From Mycetohabitans endofungorum (lineage in GTDB: Bacteria > Pseudomonadota > Gammaproteobacteria > Burkholderiales > Burkholderiaceae): a stretch of 64,000 nt of DNA. Under the pieces are notes generated by a model. That model saw only the letters and a program-made list of their open reading frames with translations. It was not told the DNA's origin and did not search any database. The position numbers and the translations under genes were made by a program. The stretch spans positions 1 to 64,000 of the forward strand of contig NZ_PRDW01000005.1 of the NCBI RefSeq assembly GCF_002927045.1, written 5' to 3'. Each line of letters begins with the position of its first letter. Position 1 is the first letter of the stretch. Below, piece after piece: positions 53,845 through 63,764 of the stretch.

Positions 53845-53973
53845 CGTTTCCTGTTGCAGAACTACCGGCGCGACATGGGTGGCAACGAATTCATGTTGAT
53901 GAAGGACGTGTCCGCGCCCCTGTTCATGTGCGGCGAGCATTGGGGTGGGGTATGCATCGGCTACCGCGCATAG
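53845..53973 (+). pseudogene. C-terminal fragment of a methyl-accepting chemotaxis protein
   Basis: The reading KRFLLQNYRRDMGGNEFMLM, then DVSAPLFMCGEHWGGVCIGYRA and a stop, resembles the PAS/Cache-like end of betaproteobacterial chemoreceptors (YRRDMGG.QFMLMKD.SAPI.V.GRHWG..R.GYR). Everything upstream, including the signalling hairpin, is absent. It is therefore a relic of a deleted chemoreceptor gene. The rest of 53777-54163 shows nothing else. Confidence 0.55.
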
Positions 53974-54163
53974 CATCGGCTATCGTGTGGCATCGGCTGC
54001 CAACTCCCGCACCGGTGCTGCTGTTGCCACATCTTTATTGATATGATTCGCCCGGGCCCGCACGGCTTCGCGGCCTGGCGCACATTCCTGCTGCCCGACG
54101 CCGCCATCGGCCGGCACGTTGCGCTCCCAACCGCCTATGCATTTTTTTGGGAGAAACCGGTCT

Positions 54164-54613
54164 ATGAGCATGACCAAGGAGTTTAGAGAGTTCGCCGTCA
54201 AGGGCAACGTGATGGACCTGGCTGTTGGCGTCATCATTGGCGGTGCATTCGGCACCATCGTCAATTCGCTGGTCAAGGATGTGATCATGCCCGTCGTCGG
54301 CGTGCTGACCGGCGGCATTGACTTCTCGAACCAGTTCATCAGGCTCGCCGCGATTCCGCCTAACTTCAAAGGCAATCCGGATTCGTTCAAGGACCTGCAA
54401 TCGGCGGGTGCCGCCGTGCTGGGCTACGGATCGTTCATCACCGCAGTGATCAACTTTGTCATCCTCGCCTTCGTCATCTTCCTGATGGTTAAGTTTGTCA
54501 ACAAGCTGCGCACGCCGGTGTCGCAAGCGGCCGCGCCGGCAACACCGGCAGCGCCACCCGAGGATATCGCGTTGCTGCGCGAGATCCGGGACGAACTGAA
54601 AAAACGCAACTAA
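54164..54613 (+). CDS. mscL: Large-conductance mechanosensitive channel
   Basis: 149 aa from the ATG at 54164 ([20 protein letters not shown]). The conserved N-terminal helix, then TM1 ([20 protein letters not shown]) with the gate motif, the periplasmic loop, TM2 ([20 protein letters not shown]), and the cytoplasmic bundle end ([19 protein letters not shown]). Length and all hallmark segments match MscL. It opens as a pressure-relief valve in the inner membrane on hypo-osmotic shock. The gene is monocistronic. Confidence 0.96.
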   Translation: MSMTKEFREFAVKGNVMDLAVGVIIGGAFGTIVNSLVKDVIMPVVGVLTGGIDFSNQFIRLAAIPPNFKGNPDSFKDLQSAGAAVLGYGSFITAVINFVILAFVIFLMVKFVNKLRTPVSQAAAPATPAAPPEDIALLREIRDELKKRN

Positions 54614-54640
54614 TACGCCTACACAGGGTCCCACGTGTCG

Positions 54641-54700
54641 CGTGCGCAGTCGTGCGCAGTCGTGCGCAGTCGTGCGCAGTCGTGCGCAGTCGTGCGCAGT
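54641..54700. repeat. Six perfect tandem copies of a 10-bp unit
   Basis: cgtgcgcagt is repeated six times without error from 54641 to 54700, preceded by a related cgtgtcg and followed by cgtcgcgg. It lies in the 97-bp convergent gap between mscL and the hybrid kinase. A 10-bp period puts each copy on the same helix face. Perfect identity suggests recent slippage, so copy number may vary between strains. Confidence 0.95.
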
Positions 54701-54710
54701 CGTCGCGGCA

Positions 54711-56714
54711 TCAAGCGGTGGGCGTGGACAACGCGTCATCGCTGCCCTTGGCCATCGCGATCTGCTCGATCAGGCCTTCGAGCAGTGTGAAGTTGACTGG
54801 CTTGGTCAGATGCGACATAAAGCCGGCATCCAGACAGCGGCGCACGTCGTCATCCGAGCCATAGCCGGTCAGCGCCACCGCCGGCACGCGTGCGCCAGTC
54901 TCGATGCCCCGCAACGCCGTGATCAGGTCCAGCCCCGTACCATCGGGCAAACCAATATCGCTGACCACGAGATCGAAGCGCTGCTGCCGTGCAGCCTGCA
55001 GCGCCGAGGCCACGGTCCCGGTCGCGATCACGTTGTGGCCAAAGCCCGCGATGAGCTGAGCCATCACGTCGGCTGTGTCCTGGTGGTCCTCGACCAGCAG
55101 GATGTCCAGCGTGGCGCGCTGCGGCGCCGCCGCGATCGTGCCGCGCTCCATCACCGGCCCGGGTGCCTCGACACTAGGCAGCACGATCGTAAAGGTGGCG
55201 CCGCGCCCTAAGCCTTCACTGGCGGCGTGCACCGTCCCGCCATGCACGTCGGTCAGCGCCTTGGTGATTGCCAGGCCCAGGCCCAGACCACCGTACTGCT
55301 GGGTGGTGCGCTGTCCACCCTGTTCGAATGCGTTGAACAGTCGCCCCAGTTGCTCCGGCGCGATGCCGATACCGCTATCCTGCACGTCAATCCGGATCTG
55401 CGGCGCACCTGCTTCGGATAGCGCCTCGGCATCGCGCGTGCGCAGCACGATGCGGCCACGCTCGGGCGTAAACTTGGCTGCGTTCTTGATCAAATTCCAC
55501 AACATCTGTTGCAACCGCGCACGGTCGCCGCGCACGAAGCGGTGCTGTGCAGCGCAATCCAGTTCCACACGCAATTGCTTGACCTGGATGTCGCTGCGAA
55601 AAATCTCCAGCACCGCATCGATGAGTTCGTGCACGTCCACCGTCTCCAACGCCAGCAGCAGCTTACCGTTGGCCACCCGCGTCAAATCCAGTAAATCGTC
55701 GATCAGGCGGGCCTCCAACTCGATGTTGCGTCGAATGATCTTCATGGCGGAGCGCACCGGTTCGGGAACGTCACGAGCGCGCTCGAGCATTCGCGCACTG
55801 GCCAACACCGGCGTAAGTGGCGTGCGCAATTCGTGCGACAACATCGCGAGAAAACGGTCCTTCGCACGATTGGCCTCTTCGGCCACCTGCCGTGCCGCCT
55901 GCTCGGACTGGAGCAGCCGCTCGCGCTCGTCGCTCGCCTCGCGCTGATCCTGAATGTCCGTACACGTGCCGAACCACTTCACAATGCGCCCGTCCGCTTC
56001 GTGCAATGCCGTGCCTCGCATGCAAAACCAGCGATACACGCCGTCATGACGCCGCAGCCTTACCTCGCGGATGAAGCTGTCCGTGCCCCGCCCGATGGTC
56101 TGTCGCCATGTATCACGCAGCGCGGGAAGATCATCGACATGTACCGCGTCGAACCACCCGGCACCGAGTCCCGCGCTAGCCGGCATTCCGGTGTAATCCG
56201 ACCATTGCCTGGACAGAAAATCGCATTCGCCGCTCGGCGTGCAAGTCCAGACCAGATGCGGCAGCGCTTCGGCAATGGTTCGATAGTGCCGCTCGCGATC
56301 GCGCGTGCGCTCAGACTCCGCCACAACACGCCGCATCCGCGCTTCGTTCAACGCACGTTCGACGGCCTCGGGCAGGTAATCGAGGTAATCGGCCGCTTTC
56401 GGCACCACATCGGACACACCGGCACGCAACGCCTCAATGATCCGCGACTCGTCCGAAAAGCCTGTCGCCAGGATGGCCGGCAGCTTGATCCCACGCGCAA
56501 CCAGTCCGCGGAAAAAATCCAGTCCGGTTTGTGGCGTACCGAGCCGGTAGTCGAGCACGAGCAGATCGGGCAACGGCTCGCCGATGCAATCGAGCGCCTG
56601 CTGCACCGTCGAACATGCGCTGACACGATAGCCGGCCCGCCGCAACGCACGCGCCGCAAGCAGTAGGATGCCCTCGTCGTCGTCGAGCACCAGCACGTGA
56701 GCGTCGCTGGACAT
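54711..56714 (-). CDS. Hybrid sensor histidine kinase (REC-PAS-HK-REC)
   Basis: 667 aa, no membrane segment. N-terminal receiver (HVLVLDDDEGILLL; phospho-Asp in LLVLDYRLGTP). A PAS/PAC domain follows (about residues 140-265; YRTIAEALPHLVWTCTPSGE, WFGTCTDIQDQREA). Then HisKA with FLAMLSHELRTPLTPVLASA, HATPase (LWNLIKNAAKFTPERG, DSGIGIAPEQLGRLFNAFEQ, YGGLGLGLAI) and a C-terminal receiver (ILLVEDHQDTADVM, DLVVSDIGLPDGTG, SHLTKPVN). Soluble, so it senses a cytoplasmic signal or takes input from a partner. It follows the response-regulator gene by 18 bp and is probably co-transcribed with the upstream kinase. Confidence 0.95.
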   Translation of the reverse strand: MSSDAHVLVLDDDEGILLLAARALRRAGYRVSACSTVQQALDCIGEPLPDLLVLDYRLGTPQTGLDFFRGLVARGIKLPAILATGFSDESRIIEALRAGVSDVVPKAADYLDYLPEAVERALNEARMRRVVAESERTRDRERHYRTIAEALPHLVWTCTPSGECDFLSRQWSDYTGMPASAGLGAGWFDAVHVDDLPALRDTWRQTIGRGTDSFIREVRLRRHDGVYRWFCMRGTALHEADGRIVKWFGTCTDIQDQREASDERERLLQSEQAARQVAEEANRAKDRFLAMLSHELRTPLTPVLASARMLERARDVPEPVRSAMKIIRRNIELEARLIDDLLDLTRVANGKLLLALETVDVHELIDAVLEIFRSDIQVKQLRVELDCAAQHRFVRGDRARLQQMLWNLIKNAAKFTPERGRIVLRTRDAEALSEAGAPQIRIDVQDSGIGIAPEQLGRLFNAFEQGGQRTTQQYGGLGLGLAITKALTDVHGGTVHAASEGLGRGATFTIVLPSVEAPGPVMERGTIAAAPQRATLDILLVEDHQDTADVMAQLIAGFGHNVIATGTVASALQAARQQRFDLVVSDIGLPDGTGLDLITALRGIETGARVPAVALTGYGSDDDVRRCLDAGFMSHLTKPVNFTLLEGLIEQIAMAKGSDDALSTPTA

Positions 56715-56732
56715 GATTACTCCGGAACGCGG

Positions 56733-57182
56733 TCAGCGTGCGCTCGGCCGCACGCTGCACGGCAGCTTCACGACCTGCAGGAAGAAACCCAACCGCCTGA
56801 CCGCCTCGATGAATGCATCGTATTCAACCGGCTTGGTGATATAGACATTGCAGCCGAGTTCGTAGCACCGCTCGATTTCGCGCGGATCGTCGGTGGTCGT
56901 GAGTACGATGACCGGCAGCGACGCGGTTTGCGGCGATTCCTTCAGACGGCGCAGCACCTCGACCCCGTCCACGCGCGGCATCTTCAAATCCAGCAGCACC
57001 ACGCAGTTGCGCAGATCGCCGAGCGGCGCGGGCCCGAAGAAATAGTCCAGCGCCTGGTGACCGTCGGATAGCCGCTTGAAGCCATTGGTCAGGCCTGCGC
57101 GGCGCAGGTTGCGCTCGACCAGCGTCGCATGGCCATCATCGTCCTCGATTAGGATGATGCTAACCGTCTCCCCAATTGTCAT
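56733..57182 (-). CDS. Single-domain response regulator (Rcp1-like)
   Basis: 149 aa from the ATG at 57182, which overlaps the upstream kinase stop (ATGA). One receiver domain: VSIILIEDDDGHATLVERNL (acidic pocket), VVLLDLKMPRVDGVEVLRRL (phospho-Asp), VIVLTTTDDPREIERCYELG and NVYITKPVEYDAF (conserved Lys). The C-terminus lacks any output domain. CheY-like regulators of this Rcp1 subgroup, with a GP(A/P)..DLRN loop, are usually paired with phytochrome-type or CHASE-type kinases. Phosphotransfer to the hybrid kinase is a plausible route. Confidence 0.93.
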   Translation of the reverse strand: MTIGETVSIILIEDDDGHATLVERNLRRAGLTNGFKRLSDGHQALDYFFGPAPLGDLRNCVVLLDLKMPRVDGVEVLRRLKESPQTASLPVIVLTTTDDPREIERCYELGCNVYITKPVEYDAFIEAVRRLGFFLQVVKLPCSVRPSAR

Positions 57183-59053
57183 GATTTTTCCCAAGAAGTA
57201 TTGTATGCACCGGCATACGGGCCGAAACCGGCGTCCTCGACCCGGTGCGCGGTCAGTACATGGAGAGCGGCCATGCCCGCATCGCGCTGTGCCCAGTAAG
57301 GCAAACGTTTGCCACGCTCTTGATTTTTCACCTCCAGTGCGTGACCGATCGCGACACCTCCCGGGTACGCTATGCCCAGCGGCGCATGCGCGGGTAACGC
57401 GACGTAAAACGTCGACCCCGCACCTTCGGCCGACTCGACCCAGACACGTCCACGATGTCGCTCCACCATCCGCTTGACCAGCGCAAGCCCTACCCCATCG
57501 CCAGGGCCCGCATCCGTATGCAGCCGCTGGAACGCACTGAATACCTTCGGCAGCGACGCCGCTGGAATGCCGCGCCCGTTGTCCCTTACATAATAGATAC
57601 GATGGCGCTCGCCCGTGCCGGTCAGCCGCGCCATTGCGATGCGACCGTCCGCCCCAGGTTGCGCGACGTGTGTCGTGGGCGCGGCGGCCTGTGGCGAGTC
57701 GCCGTCACCGCCCGGATTGATCCAACCAACCTCGATCACGCCGCAGCGGGACGGATCCAGGTAAGCAAATGCATTGCCGACCAACTGGCCAAAAATCTGC
57801 TCGATCGCGCTAGCATCGCCCCATGCCGGCGGCAGCGGCTGAATCAGCAGGCGTGCGCCGTTCGCCGACGTTTGGTCCTTCAGCGCCCCGATCACCCGCT
57901 GCAATACGGCGTTCACGTCCACCAGCGCCCACTGGTACTCGATCCGGCCCGCGCGCGACAGCCGCAGCAATGCTTCAATGATGCCGCCCGCGCGCGTGAC
58001 CGCGTTTTGCAGGAAACCAATCGACTCCTGGATCTCGCCGTCGACGATGCGCTGCAGCCGTTCACGCTCGGCCACGGGCAGATCCAGCTCGCCGATCGTC
58101 TCGCGCAATTCGCTGGCCGAGACCTTCAACTCGCGCGAGAACCCTTGCAGGTTCACCAACGGTGAGCGCAGATCGTGCGACACACTGTAAATAAACATCT
58201 CATTGTCCTGCGTCTGTTGACGCAATTCCTCATTGACCTGCGCAAGCTCACCGGTACGTCGTTGCAGGTCGGCCTTCAGCAGTGCATGCTCGCGTTCCGC
58301 CCGCACCAGCTTGCGGCTCGTATCATGCAGCACCTCGTCAAGCTCCGCGATTTCATCGCGGCCGCCCAATGGGGCGCCCAGAGGCTCGCCCGTGCCTAGG
58401 CGCAGCGCGTTCGTCGTCAAAACCTCGATCCGCTGGCCGATGTGTCGCGCAAACGCAAGCGCTGTGATCACCGCGATCAGCAGCGACGCACTCACCGCAA
58501 ACCAGAGCATGAACTGTTGCGTCTTCAGCGAGCCTTGCAACTGTGCATTACGATCCGCCTGCAGCTTGTTCTCCGCATCGACGAAGTCGCTCAACTCGCT
58601 GCGAAATTCATTGATCTCGCGCGGCATTTCCTCACCGCGGTATGTCTCGATGACGCGCTGGCGCTCACCCTCGCGTAATTGCTCAGCCACGCGCTGCGTC
58701 AGCATGCGATACCGGTCGATCGTCTCGCGCATACGCGCAGTGCGACCCGTTTGCTCGGGATTGTCGGCTACTGTCGCCTCAAGTGCATTAAGCCGGTCGG
58801 CCAGCTCGATCCATGTCGCGCGCTTGTCCGCGAACGACGGGTCACCGACGATAATCCCCGCTCGCAATTGCGACGCCTGGCGCAGCAACGGTCCAAGCAA
58901 CGCCTCGGCCTGATTGATCACCTTTTTAGATTGCAACGCCCATCGTTCGGCGTCGGCCACTTGCCGTTCCACGCCGAACAACGCGACCAACAGCGCCAGC
59001 TCGCACACTATCGGCACCGCGACGAGCAATAGTCCCTTGGTAAAGAGCCTCAT
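57179..59053 (-). CDS. Membrane sensor histidine kinase (CHASE3-HAMP-HK)
   Basis: 624 aa from the ATG at 59053 (MRLFTKGLLLVAVPIVCELA); the longer frame lacks conserved features. TM1 near the start, a CHASE3-type helical sensor (residues about 30-170), TM2 (FMLWFAVSASLLIAVITALA), HAMP, coiled coil, then HisKA with MFIYSVSHDLRSPLVNLQGF (H in the H-box) and HATPase (IEQIFGQLVGNAFAYLDPSR, YYVRDNGRGIPAASLPKVFS, GVGLALVKRMVERHRGRVWV). The product phosphorylates the receiver whose start it overlaps. Signal unknown. Confidence 0.95.
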   Translation of the reverse strand: MRLFTKGLLLVAVPIVCELALLVALFGVERQVADAERWALQSKKVINQAEALLGPLLRQASQLRAGIIVGDPSFADKRATWIELADRLNALEATVADNPEQTGRTARMRETIDRYRMLTQRVAEQLREGERQRVIETYRGEEMPREINEFRSELSDFVDAENKLQADRNAQLQGSLKTQQFMLWFAVSASLLIAVITALAFARHIGQRIEVLTTNALRLGTGEPLGAPLGGRDEIAELDEVLHDTSRKLVRAEREHALLKADLQRRTGELAQVNEELRQQTQDNEMFIYSVSHDLRSPLVNLQGFSRELKVSASELRETIGELDLPVAERERLQRIVDGEIQESIGFLQNAVTRAGGIIEALLRLSRAGRIEYQWALVDVNAVLQRVIGALKDQTSANGARLLIQPLPPAWGDASAIEQIFGQLVGNAFAYLDPSRCGVIEVGWINPGGDGDSPQAAAPTTHVAQPGADGRIAMARLTGTGERHRIYYVRDNGRGIPAASLPKVFSAFQRLHTDAGPGDGVGLALVKRMVERHRGRVWVESAEGAGSTFYVALPAHAPLGIAYPGGVAIGHALEVKNQERGKRLPYWAQRDAGMAALHVLTAHRVEDAGFGPYAGAYNTSWEKS

Positions 59054-59324
59054 GTGCCAACCGGCATCCGCTCGAACGTCAATGCATGTCCCCTTGTCGA
59101 ACGCCGGCGTCACATTACGGGTCCAGTGCCGGCCAGCAAACGATTATCGGCCTTGCACGCCGATATTTCAATCGCGGCGCAGGCTCGCGGCGACGTGATC
59201 TGGATTCATTTTTTCGAATCGGCCAATATGCTATAAAGATCGGAACGCCTGCGCGACGACTGCTGCTGCGTTTGCCGCGACCGCCGTCTTTTCATTCCAT
59301 CCGAGCCGTTTCGAGGCGAATACC

Positions 59325-59759
59325 ATGCCCACTTCAAAAAAGCACAGACGCGCCTGCAGCGACGAGTCCTTTTTGGCCCAACTCGCTGGCTGCGAGCCGT
59401 TCGCGCAGCTCGACACCAAGATCGCGCGCGCCCGCGCCCAGGACGAACCCGTACTGTATGCGCATGCGCTGCCGGGCTTGGACGTGCTGATCTGCACGGT
59501 GCGCGGCGCGCAGCCGCCCTACCCGCGTGCGGCCGAGTTGCGCCGGCGCTGCATCGAATCGGTGGCCCATGCGTTGGAGCAGCCGCTGGACGGACTCGAG
59601 TGCGGCGGCTATTGGTATGAAGCCAACGGCGTCGGCTTCCTGGTGTTCGCCAGCCTGGCGCGCACCGCGATCCTTCCTCAATTCTGCTCGATCACAAATC
59701 GGCGCTCACACGGCGCCGAACGTGACACGCGACGCCCGCTGCGCACACGGCAGACATAA
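59325..59759 (+). CDS. Conserved hypothetical small protein
   Basis: 144 aa. Lys/Arg-rich start (MPTSKKHRRACSDESFLAQL), then LAGCEPFAQLDTKIARARAQ and LDVLICTVRGAQPPYPRAAE, and an aromatic segment GGYWYEANGVGFLVFASLAR before a basic, disordered tail. There is no membrane helix, signal peptide or known motif. High-GC codon use fits the chromosome, which supports a real gene, but I cannot name a family or function. The 270 bp upstream (59054-59324) contain a plausible promoter but nothing else. Confidence 0.55.
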   Translation: MPTSKKHRRACSDESFLAQLAGCEPFAQLDTKIARARAQDEPVLYAHALPGLDVLICTVRGAQPPYPRAAELRRRCIESVAHALEQPLDGLECGGYWYEANGVGFLVFASLARTAILPQFCSITNRRSHGAERDTRRPLRTRQT

Positions 59760-59823
59760 TCCACGACTAATCCACGACGTGCCGCTGGGCAGCCGCATGC
59801 CGTTCATCGGTGTGTTCACGCCG

Positions 59824-60750
59824 TCAGGCGGCTTCGCGCAACTGGCCGGACACCTCGGCTTCGGTCAAATGGGGCGCGAACATCTCGATCAACCGGTATG
59901 CATAGGCGCGCAGAAACGCGCCCTTGCGCAGTCCGACGCGGGTCGTGCTCGGCTCGAACAAGTGCTGTGTGTCCAGTGCAACCAACTCACTGTCTCGCTT
60001 CGGATCGTACGCCATTGCAGCGACAATGCCCACGCCCAGTCCCAGTTCGACATACGTCTTGATCACGTCCGCGTCGATCGCCGTCAGCACCACATCCGGC
60101 GCAACACCGGCCCGCACAAACGCCTGATCCACGTGCGAGCGTCCCGTGAAATCCTGGTCGTACGTGATGATCGGGTAGTCGGCAATATCCTCCAGCGTCA
60201 CTGCGGGCCGGGTCGCGAGCGGATGCTCTCTTCGCACCACGACGGTGTGGTGCCATGAGTAACCTGGGAACGTCACGATCTCGCCGTAGCGGTCCAGGCC
60301 CTCGGTCGCGATGCCGATGTCCGCGTCGCCGTTGATCACCATCTGCGCGATCTGGTGCGGACTGCCCTGGCGCAGCGCGAGATGGACCTTCGGATACATC
60401 TCCTTAAAACGATGCACGACCTTGGGCAGTGAGTAGCGCGCTTGCGTGTGCGTGGTGGCGACCACCAGATGGCCAGTGTCCTGATCGGCATACTGCCGCG
60501 CGACACGGCGCAGGTTTTCCGCATCGAGCAACATGCGCTCAATCAGCGTGTGCACGGCTTTGCCGGGCTCCGTCAAGCCAGTGAGCCGCTTGCCCCGGCG
60601 GATGAAGATATCGACACCAAGCTCGTCCTCGAGATCCTTGATTTGCTTGGATACCCCCGATTGCGACGTATACAGCACATTTGCCACTTCGGTCAGATTC
60701 ATGTTTTGGCGCACGGCCTCGCGCACGAAGCGCAGTTGCTGGAAGTTCAT
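59824..60750 (-). CDS. cysB: CysB-family LysR-type regulator of sulfur assimilation
   Basis: 308 aa. LysR HTH (MNFQQLRFVREAVRQNMNLT and LYTSQSGVSKQIKDLEDELG), typical of the CysB/Cbl/SsuR branch. The effector domain shows VVATTHTQARYSLPKVVHRF, SPHQIAQMVINGDADIGIAT, IITYDQDFTGRSHVDQAF and TYVELGLGVGIVAAMAYDP. CysB activates sulfate-uptake genes when O- or N-acetylserine accumulates. It is the last gene of the leftward cluster, 17 bp after cysA, so it is likely co-transcribed with the transporter it regulates. SsuR is the alternative name for the second betaproteobacterial paralogue. Confidence 0.92.
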   Translation of the reverse strand: MNFQQLRFVREAVRQNMNLTEVANVLYTSQSGVSKQIKDLEDELGVDIFIRRGKRLTGLTEPGKAVHTLIERMLLDAENLRRVARQYADQDTGHLVVATTHTQARYSLPKVVHRFKEMYPKVHLALRQGSPHQIAQMVINGDADIGIATEGLDRYGEIVTFPGYSWHHTVVVRREHPLATRPAVTLEDIADYPIITYDQDFTGRSHVDQAFVRAGVAPDVVLTAIDADVIKTYVELGLGVGIVAAMAYDPKRDSELVALDTQHLFEPSTTRVGLRKGAFLRAYAYRLIEMFAPHLTEAEVSGQLREAA

Positions 60751-60767
60751 TTTGTTTTCTCAATTTC

Positions 60768-61829
60768 TCATCGTTGCGCGGGAAACACCCGCACGGCGCG
60801 CGGCACCGCGGTCACGCCGTCGCCGACGTCCAGCCCCAGCGCGGGCCATGCGTCACGATCGAGTTCCGCTTTCAGCGTCTGGCCAGCCTGAGCCTGGAGC
60901 TCGACGCGCACCGAGCCGCCCAGCGGCACGATCCGCCGCACGTCCACGCGGATACCGTTCTGCGCGGCGCCCGCCTGCGGCAACAGTTGTAGATCGTGCG
61001 GCCGCACGAAGGCGAGCGCTGGTCCGCTGAAGTCACCCCGCGCGGCGATCCGTGCGCCTTCGCCGTGCGTCACGAAGCCCTGTTCGCCCAGCGTGCCGGA
61101 CAGCCGATTCGCCGCGCCGAGAAATTCATAGACGAACGCACTGCCCGGATGATCGTAGACGTCCTGCGGGCTACCGATCTGCTCGACGCGGCCGCGATTG
61201 AGCACCACGATCCGGTCTGCAACCTCCAGTGCCTCCTCTTGGTCATGCGTGACGAAGATAGTCGAGATATGCAGGTCGTCGTGCAAACGCCGCAACCAGC
61301 TGCGCAGCTCCTTGCGCACCTTGGCATCGAGCGCGCCGAACGGCTCGTCGAGCAACAACACCTTGGGCTCGACCGCAAGCGCACGCGCCAGCGCAATGCG
61401 TTGGCGCTGTCCGCCCGACAGCTCAGACGGATAGCGTTGCGCAAGCCAATCCAGTTGCACAAGCTTAAGCAGCTCGTGGACCTTTTCCCGGATTTTCGCC
61501 TCTGAGGGGCGCTCGCGACGCGGCTTCACACGCAGCCCGAACGCGACGTTCTCAAACACCGTCATATGACGGAACAGCGCATAGTGCTGAAACACGAAAC
61601 CGACCTGACGCTCGCGCGCGCCGACGTCGTTCACGTCCTGCCCGTGCAGCACGACCTGACCCGCGTCCGCATACTCCAAACCTGCAATCACGCGCAGCAG
61701 CGTGGTCTTGCCACAGCCGGAGGGCCCGAGTAGCGCGACCAGTTCGCCGGACGGGAATTCCAGCGACACGTTGTCGAGCGCGGCGAAATCGCCAAAATGC
61801 TTTTGCAAGTTGCGAACGATAATGCCCAT
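60768..61829 (-). CDS. cysA: Sulfate/thiosulfate ABC transporter ATPase
   Basis: 353 aa, full length. Walker [22 protein letters not shown]-loop [20 protein letters not shown], signature [20 protein letters not shown], Walker [22 protein letters not shown]-loop [20 protein letters not shown]. The C-terminal TOBE-like domain ([17 protein letters not shown]) is normal for CysA. It energises CysT-CysW for sulfate and thiosulfate import. The gap to cysW is 20 bp. Confidence 0.96.
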   Translation of the reverse strand: MGIIVRNLQKHFGDFAALDNVSLEFPSGELVALLGPSGCGKTTLLRVIAGLEYADAGQVVLHGQDVNDVGARERQVGFVFQHYALFRHMTVFENVAFGLRVKPRRERPSEAKIREKVHELLKLVQLDWLAQRYPSELSGGQRQRIALARALAVEPKVLLLDEPFGALDAKVRKELRSWLRRLHDDLHISTIFVTHDQEEALEVADRIVVLNRGRVEQIGSPQDVYDHPGSAFVYEFLGAANRLSGTLGEQGFVTHGEGARIAARGDFSGPALAFVRPHDLQLLPQAGAAQNGIRVDVRRIVPLGGSVRVELQAQAGQTLKAELDRDAWPALGLDVGDGVTAVPRAVRVFPAQR

Positions 61830-61849
61830 ATCAATTTCTGCCTAGATGA

Positions 61850-62761
61850 CTAGCTGGCTGCCGGCTCGCTCGACGTCTGGGTGAGCCGTCGTTGCGCGAT
61901 CAACTTCAGCGCGAGCGTCACCAGCGCAAGCAACGCCAGTAGCGACGCGACCGCGAACGCGAACGCGGCGACGAAATTGTATTCGTTGTAGAGAATTTCC
62001 ACGTGCAGGGGCATCGTGTTGGTCTGCCCACGAATGTGGCCAGAGACCACCGAGCCGGCACCAAACTCACCCATGGCGCGGGCGTTGCACAAGATCACAC
62101 CGTACAACAGGCCCCACTTGACATTGGGCAGCGTCACGCGCCGAAAGATCTGCCAGCCGGAGGCGCCCAGCACGCGGGCCGCTTCCTCCTCGTCGGCGTC
62201 CTGCGCCTGCATCAGCGGGATCAACTCGCGCGCAACAAACGGAAACGTGACGAACACCGTCGCCAGCACGATGCCCGGCGCCGCGAAGATGATCTGCACG
62301 TTGCGATCCTGTAGCCACGGGCCGAACCAGCCTTGCGCGCCGAACATCAGCACGTAGATCAGCCCAGAGATCACCGGCGATACCGAAAATGGCAAGTCGA
62401 TCAGCGTGGTCAGCAGGCTCTTGCCGCGGAACTCGAACTTTGCAATTGCCCATGACGCGCACAAGCCGAATACGACGTTCAGCGGCACGGCAATTACCGC
62501 CGTGATCAATGTCAGCTTGATTGCCGACAGCGCATCCGGGTCGGTCAGGGCGTTCAGATAGGCCCCCACGCCCTTGGCTAGCGCCTGATAGAACACCGCG
62601 ACCAGCGGCAGCACTAGGAACAGACCAAGAAAAAGCAGTGCGATCGCAGTCAGCGCCCAACGTACCGCACGTGGCTCGGTCGTCGCGCCCACGCGCGGCG
62701 CCCGCCTCGACTGCACGCTAGCGCCGATCGCGACCGCCGATTGAGTGGCTTGCTGGCTCAT
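61850..62761 (-). CDS. cysW: Sulfate ABC transporter permease CysW
   Basis: 303 aa from the ATG at 62761, overlapping the cysT stop (ATGA); the longer open frame is spurious. Six membrane helices with the permease EAA loop ([20 protein letters not shown], then [20 protein letters not shown]) and the CysW-type segment [20 protein letters not shown]. It pairs with CysT in the inner membrane. The first about 40 residues are cytoplasmic and variable. Confidence 0.95.
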   Translation of the reverse strand: MSQQATQSAVAIGASVQSRRAPRVGATTEPRAVRWALTAIALLFLGLFLVLPLVAVFYQALAKGVGAYLNALTDPDALSAIKLTLITAVIAVPLNVVFGLCASWAIAKFEFRGKSLLTTLIDLPFSVSPVISGLIYVLMFGAQGWFGPWLQDRNVQIIFAAPGIVLATVFVTFPFVARELIPLMQAQDADEEEAARVLGASGWQIFRRVTLPNVKWGLLYGVILCNARAMGEFGAGSVVSGHIRGQTNTMPLHVEILYNEYNFVAAFAFAVASLLALLALVTLALKLIAQRRLTQTSSEPAAS

Positions 62762-63654
62762 TGCGCCCCTCCAGCCACGACCACGGACGGTGCGACGCCA
62801 GATGGCGCCGCGCGGCGCGTACTGGATGTGCGCCGCTGCAGCACCCATTGCAGCGTGTTGATCGCCAGCAGCAGCAGGAACGATACGAGCAACATCACAA
62901 CTGCCAGTGCCGTCGCACCCGCATAGTCGTACTGTTCCAGCTTCGTGATAATCAACAATGATGTGATTTCAGACTTCATTGGCATATTGCCCGCAATGAA
63001 AATCACCGAGCCATATTCGCCAAGTGCACGCGCGAACGCGAGCGCAAAACCCGTCAGCAACGCGGGCAGCAACGAAGGCAGGACCACACGGCGAAAGGCC
63101 AGCCAGCGCGTCGCACCGAGGCAGGCAGCGGCCTCCTCCTGCTCTCGCTCGAAGTCCTCCAGCACCGGCTGCACGGTGCGTACCACGAACGGCATGCCAA
63201 TGAAGGTCAGCGCGACCAGCATCCCGAGCGGCGTGAACGCCACCTTGATGCCGAGCGGGGCGAGCAGCGAGCCCACCCAGCCGTTATCCGAGTAGACGGC
63301 GGCCAGCGCAATGCCAGCGACCGCAGTGGGCAAAGCGAACGGCAGATCGACCACCGCATCGACGAGCCGCTTGAACGGAAACTCGTACCGCACAAGCACC
63401 CATGCTACGAGAAAGCCGAACACCGCATTGAGCAGCGCGGCGCCCAGCGACGCGCAGAACGTGAGCCGGTACGAGGCCAGCACGCGCGGCGATGCGACGG
63501 CACGCGCGAACTCGGGCCACGTCAATGTCGCCGTCTTCAAGAAGGTCGCGGCGAGCGGGATCAGCACCACTAGGCCCAAATACGCCACCGTGATACCGAG
63601 CGTGACACCGAACCCGGGCAATGCACTGGGCTTGCGAAAAGAAAAACGACTCAT
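62758..63654 (-). CDS. cysT: Sulfate ABC transporter permease CysT (CysU)
   Basis: 298 aa from the ATG at 63654 ([20 protein letters not shown]). Six helices and the EAA loop [20 protein letters not shown] followed by [20 protein letters not shown], then [20 protein letters not shown], which is diagnostic of CysT. It forms the translocation path with CysW. The stop overlaps the cysW start by ATGA. Confidence 0.96.
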   Translation of the reverse strand: MSRFSFRKPSALPGFGVTLGITVAYLGLVVLIPLAATFLKTATLTWPEFARAVASPRVLASYRLTFCASLGAALLNAVFGFLVAWVLVRYEFPFKRLVDAVVDLPFALPTAVAGIALAAVYSDNGWVGSLLAPLGIKVAFTPLGMLVALTFIGMPFVVRTVQPVLEDFEREQEEAAACLGATRWLAFRRVVLPSLLPALLTGFALAFARALGEYGSVIFIAGNMPMKSEITSLLIITKLEQYDYAGATALAVVMLLVSFLLLLAINTLQWVLQRRTSSTRRAAPSGVAPSVVVAGGAQ

Positions 63655-63764
63655 GCCTGTTACTCGCCTCAAGCACCGCTCGCGCCGGGCCCAAAGAATC
63701 CGGGCTCGGCGCACGCCGACAGCCATCTCAGGCCGCGGGCCGCCGCCTGGCGGCCGTCGTCGGC

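Noticed and set aside
54035..54739. 234-codon open frame antisense to mscL
   Set aside because: It overlaps the whole of a clear mscL gene and its His/Asp/Arg-rich translation is an antisense artefact.
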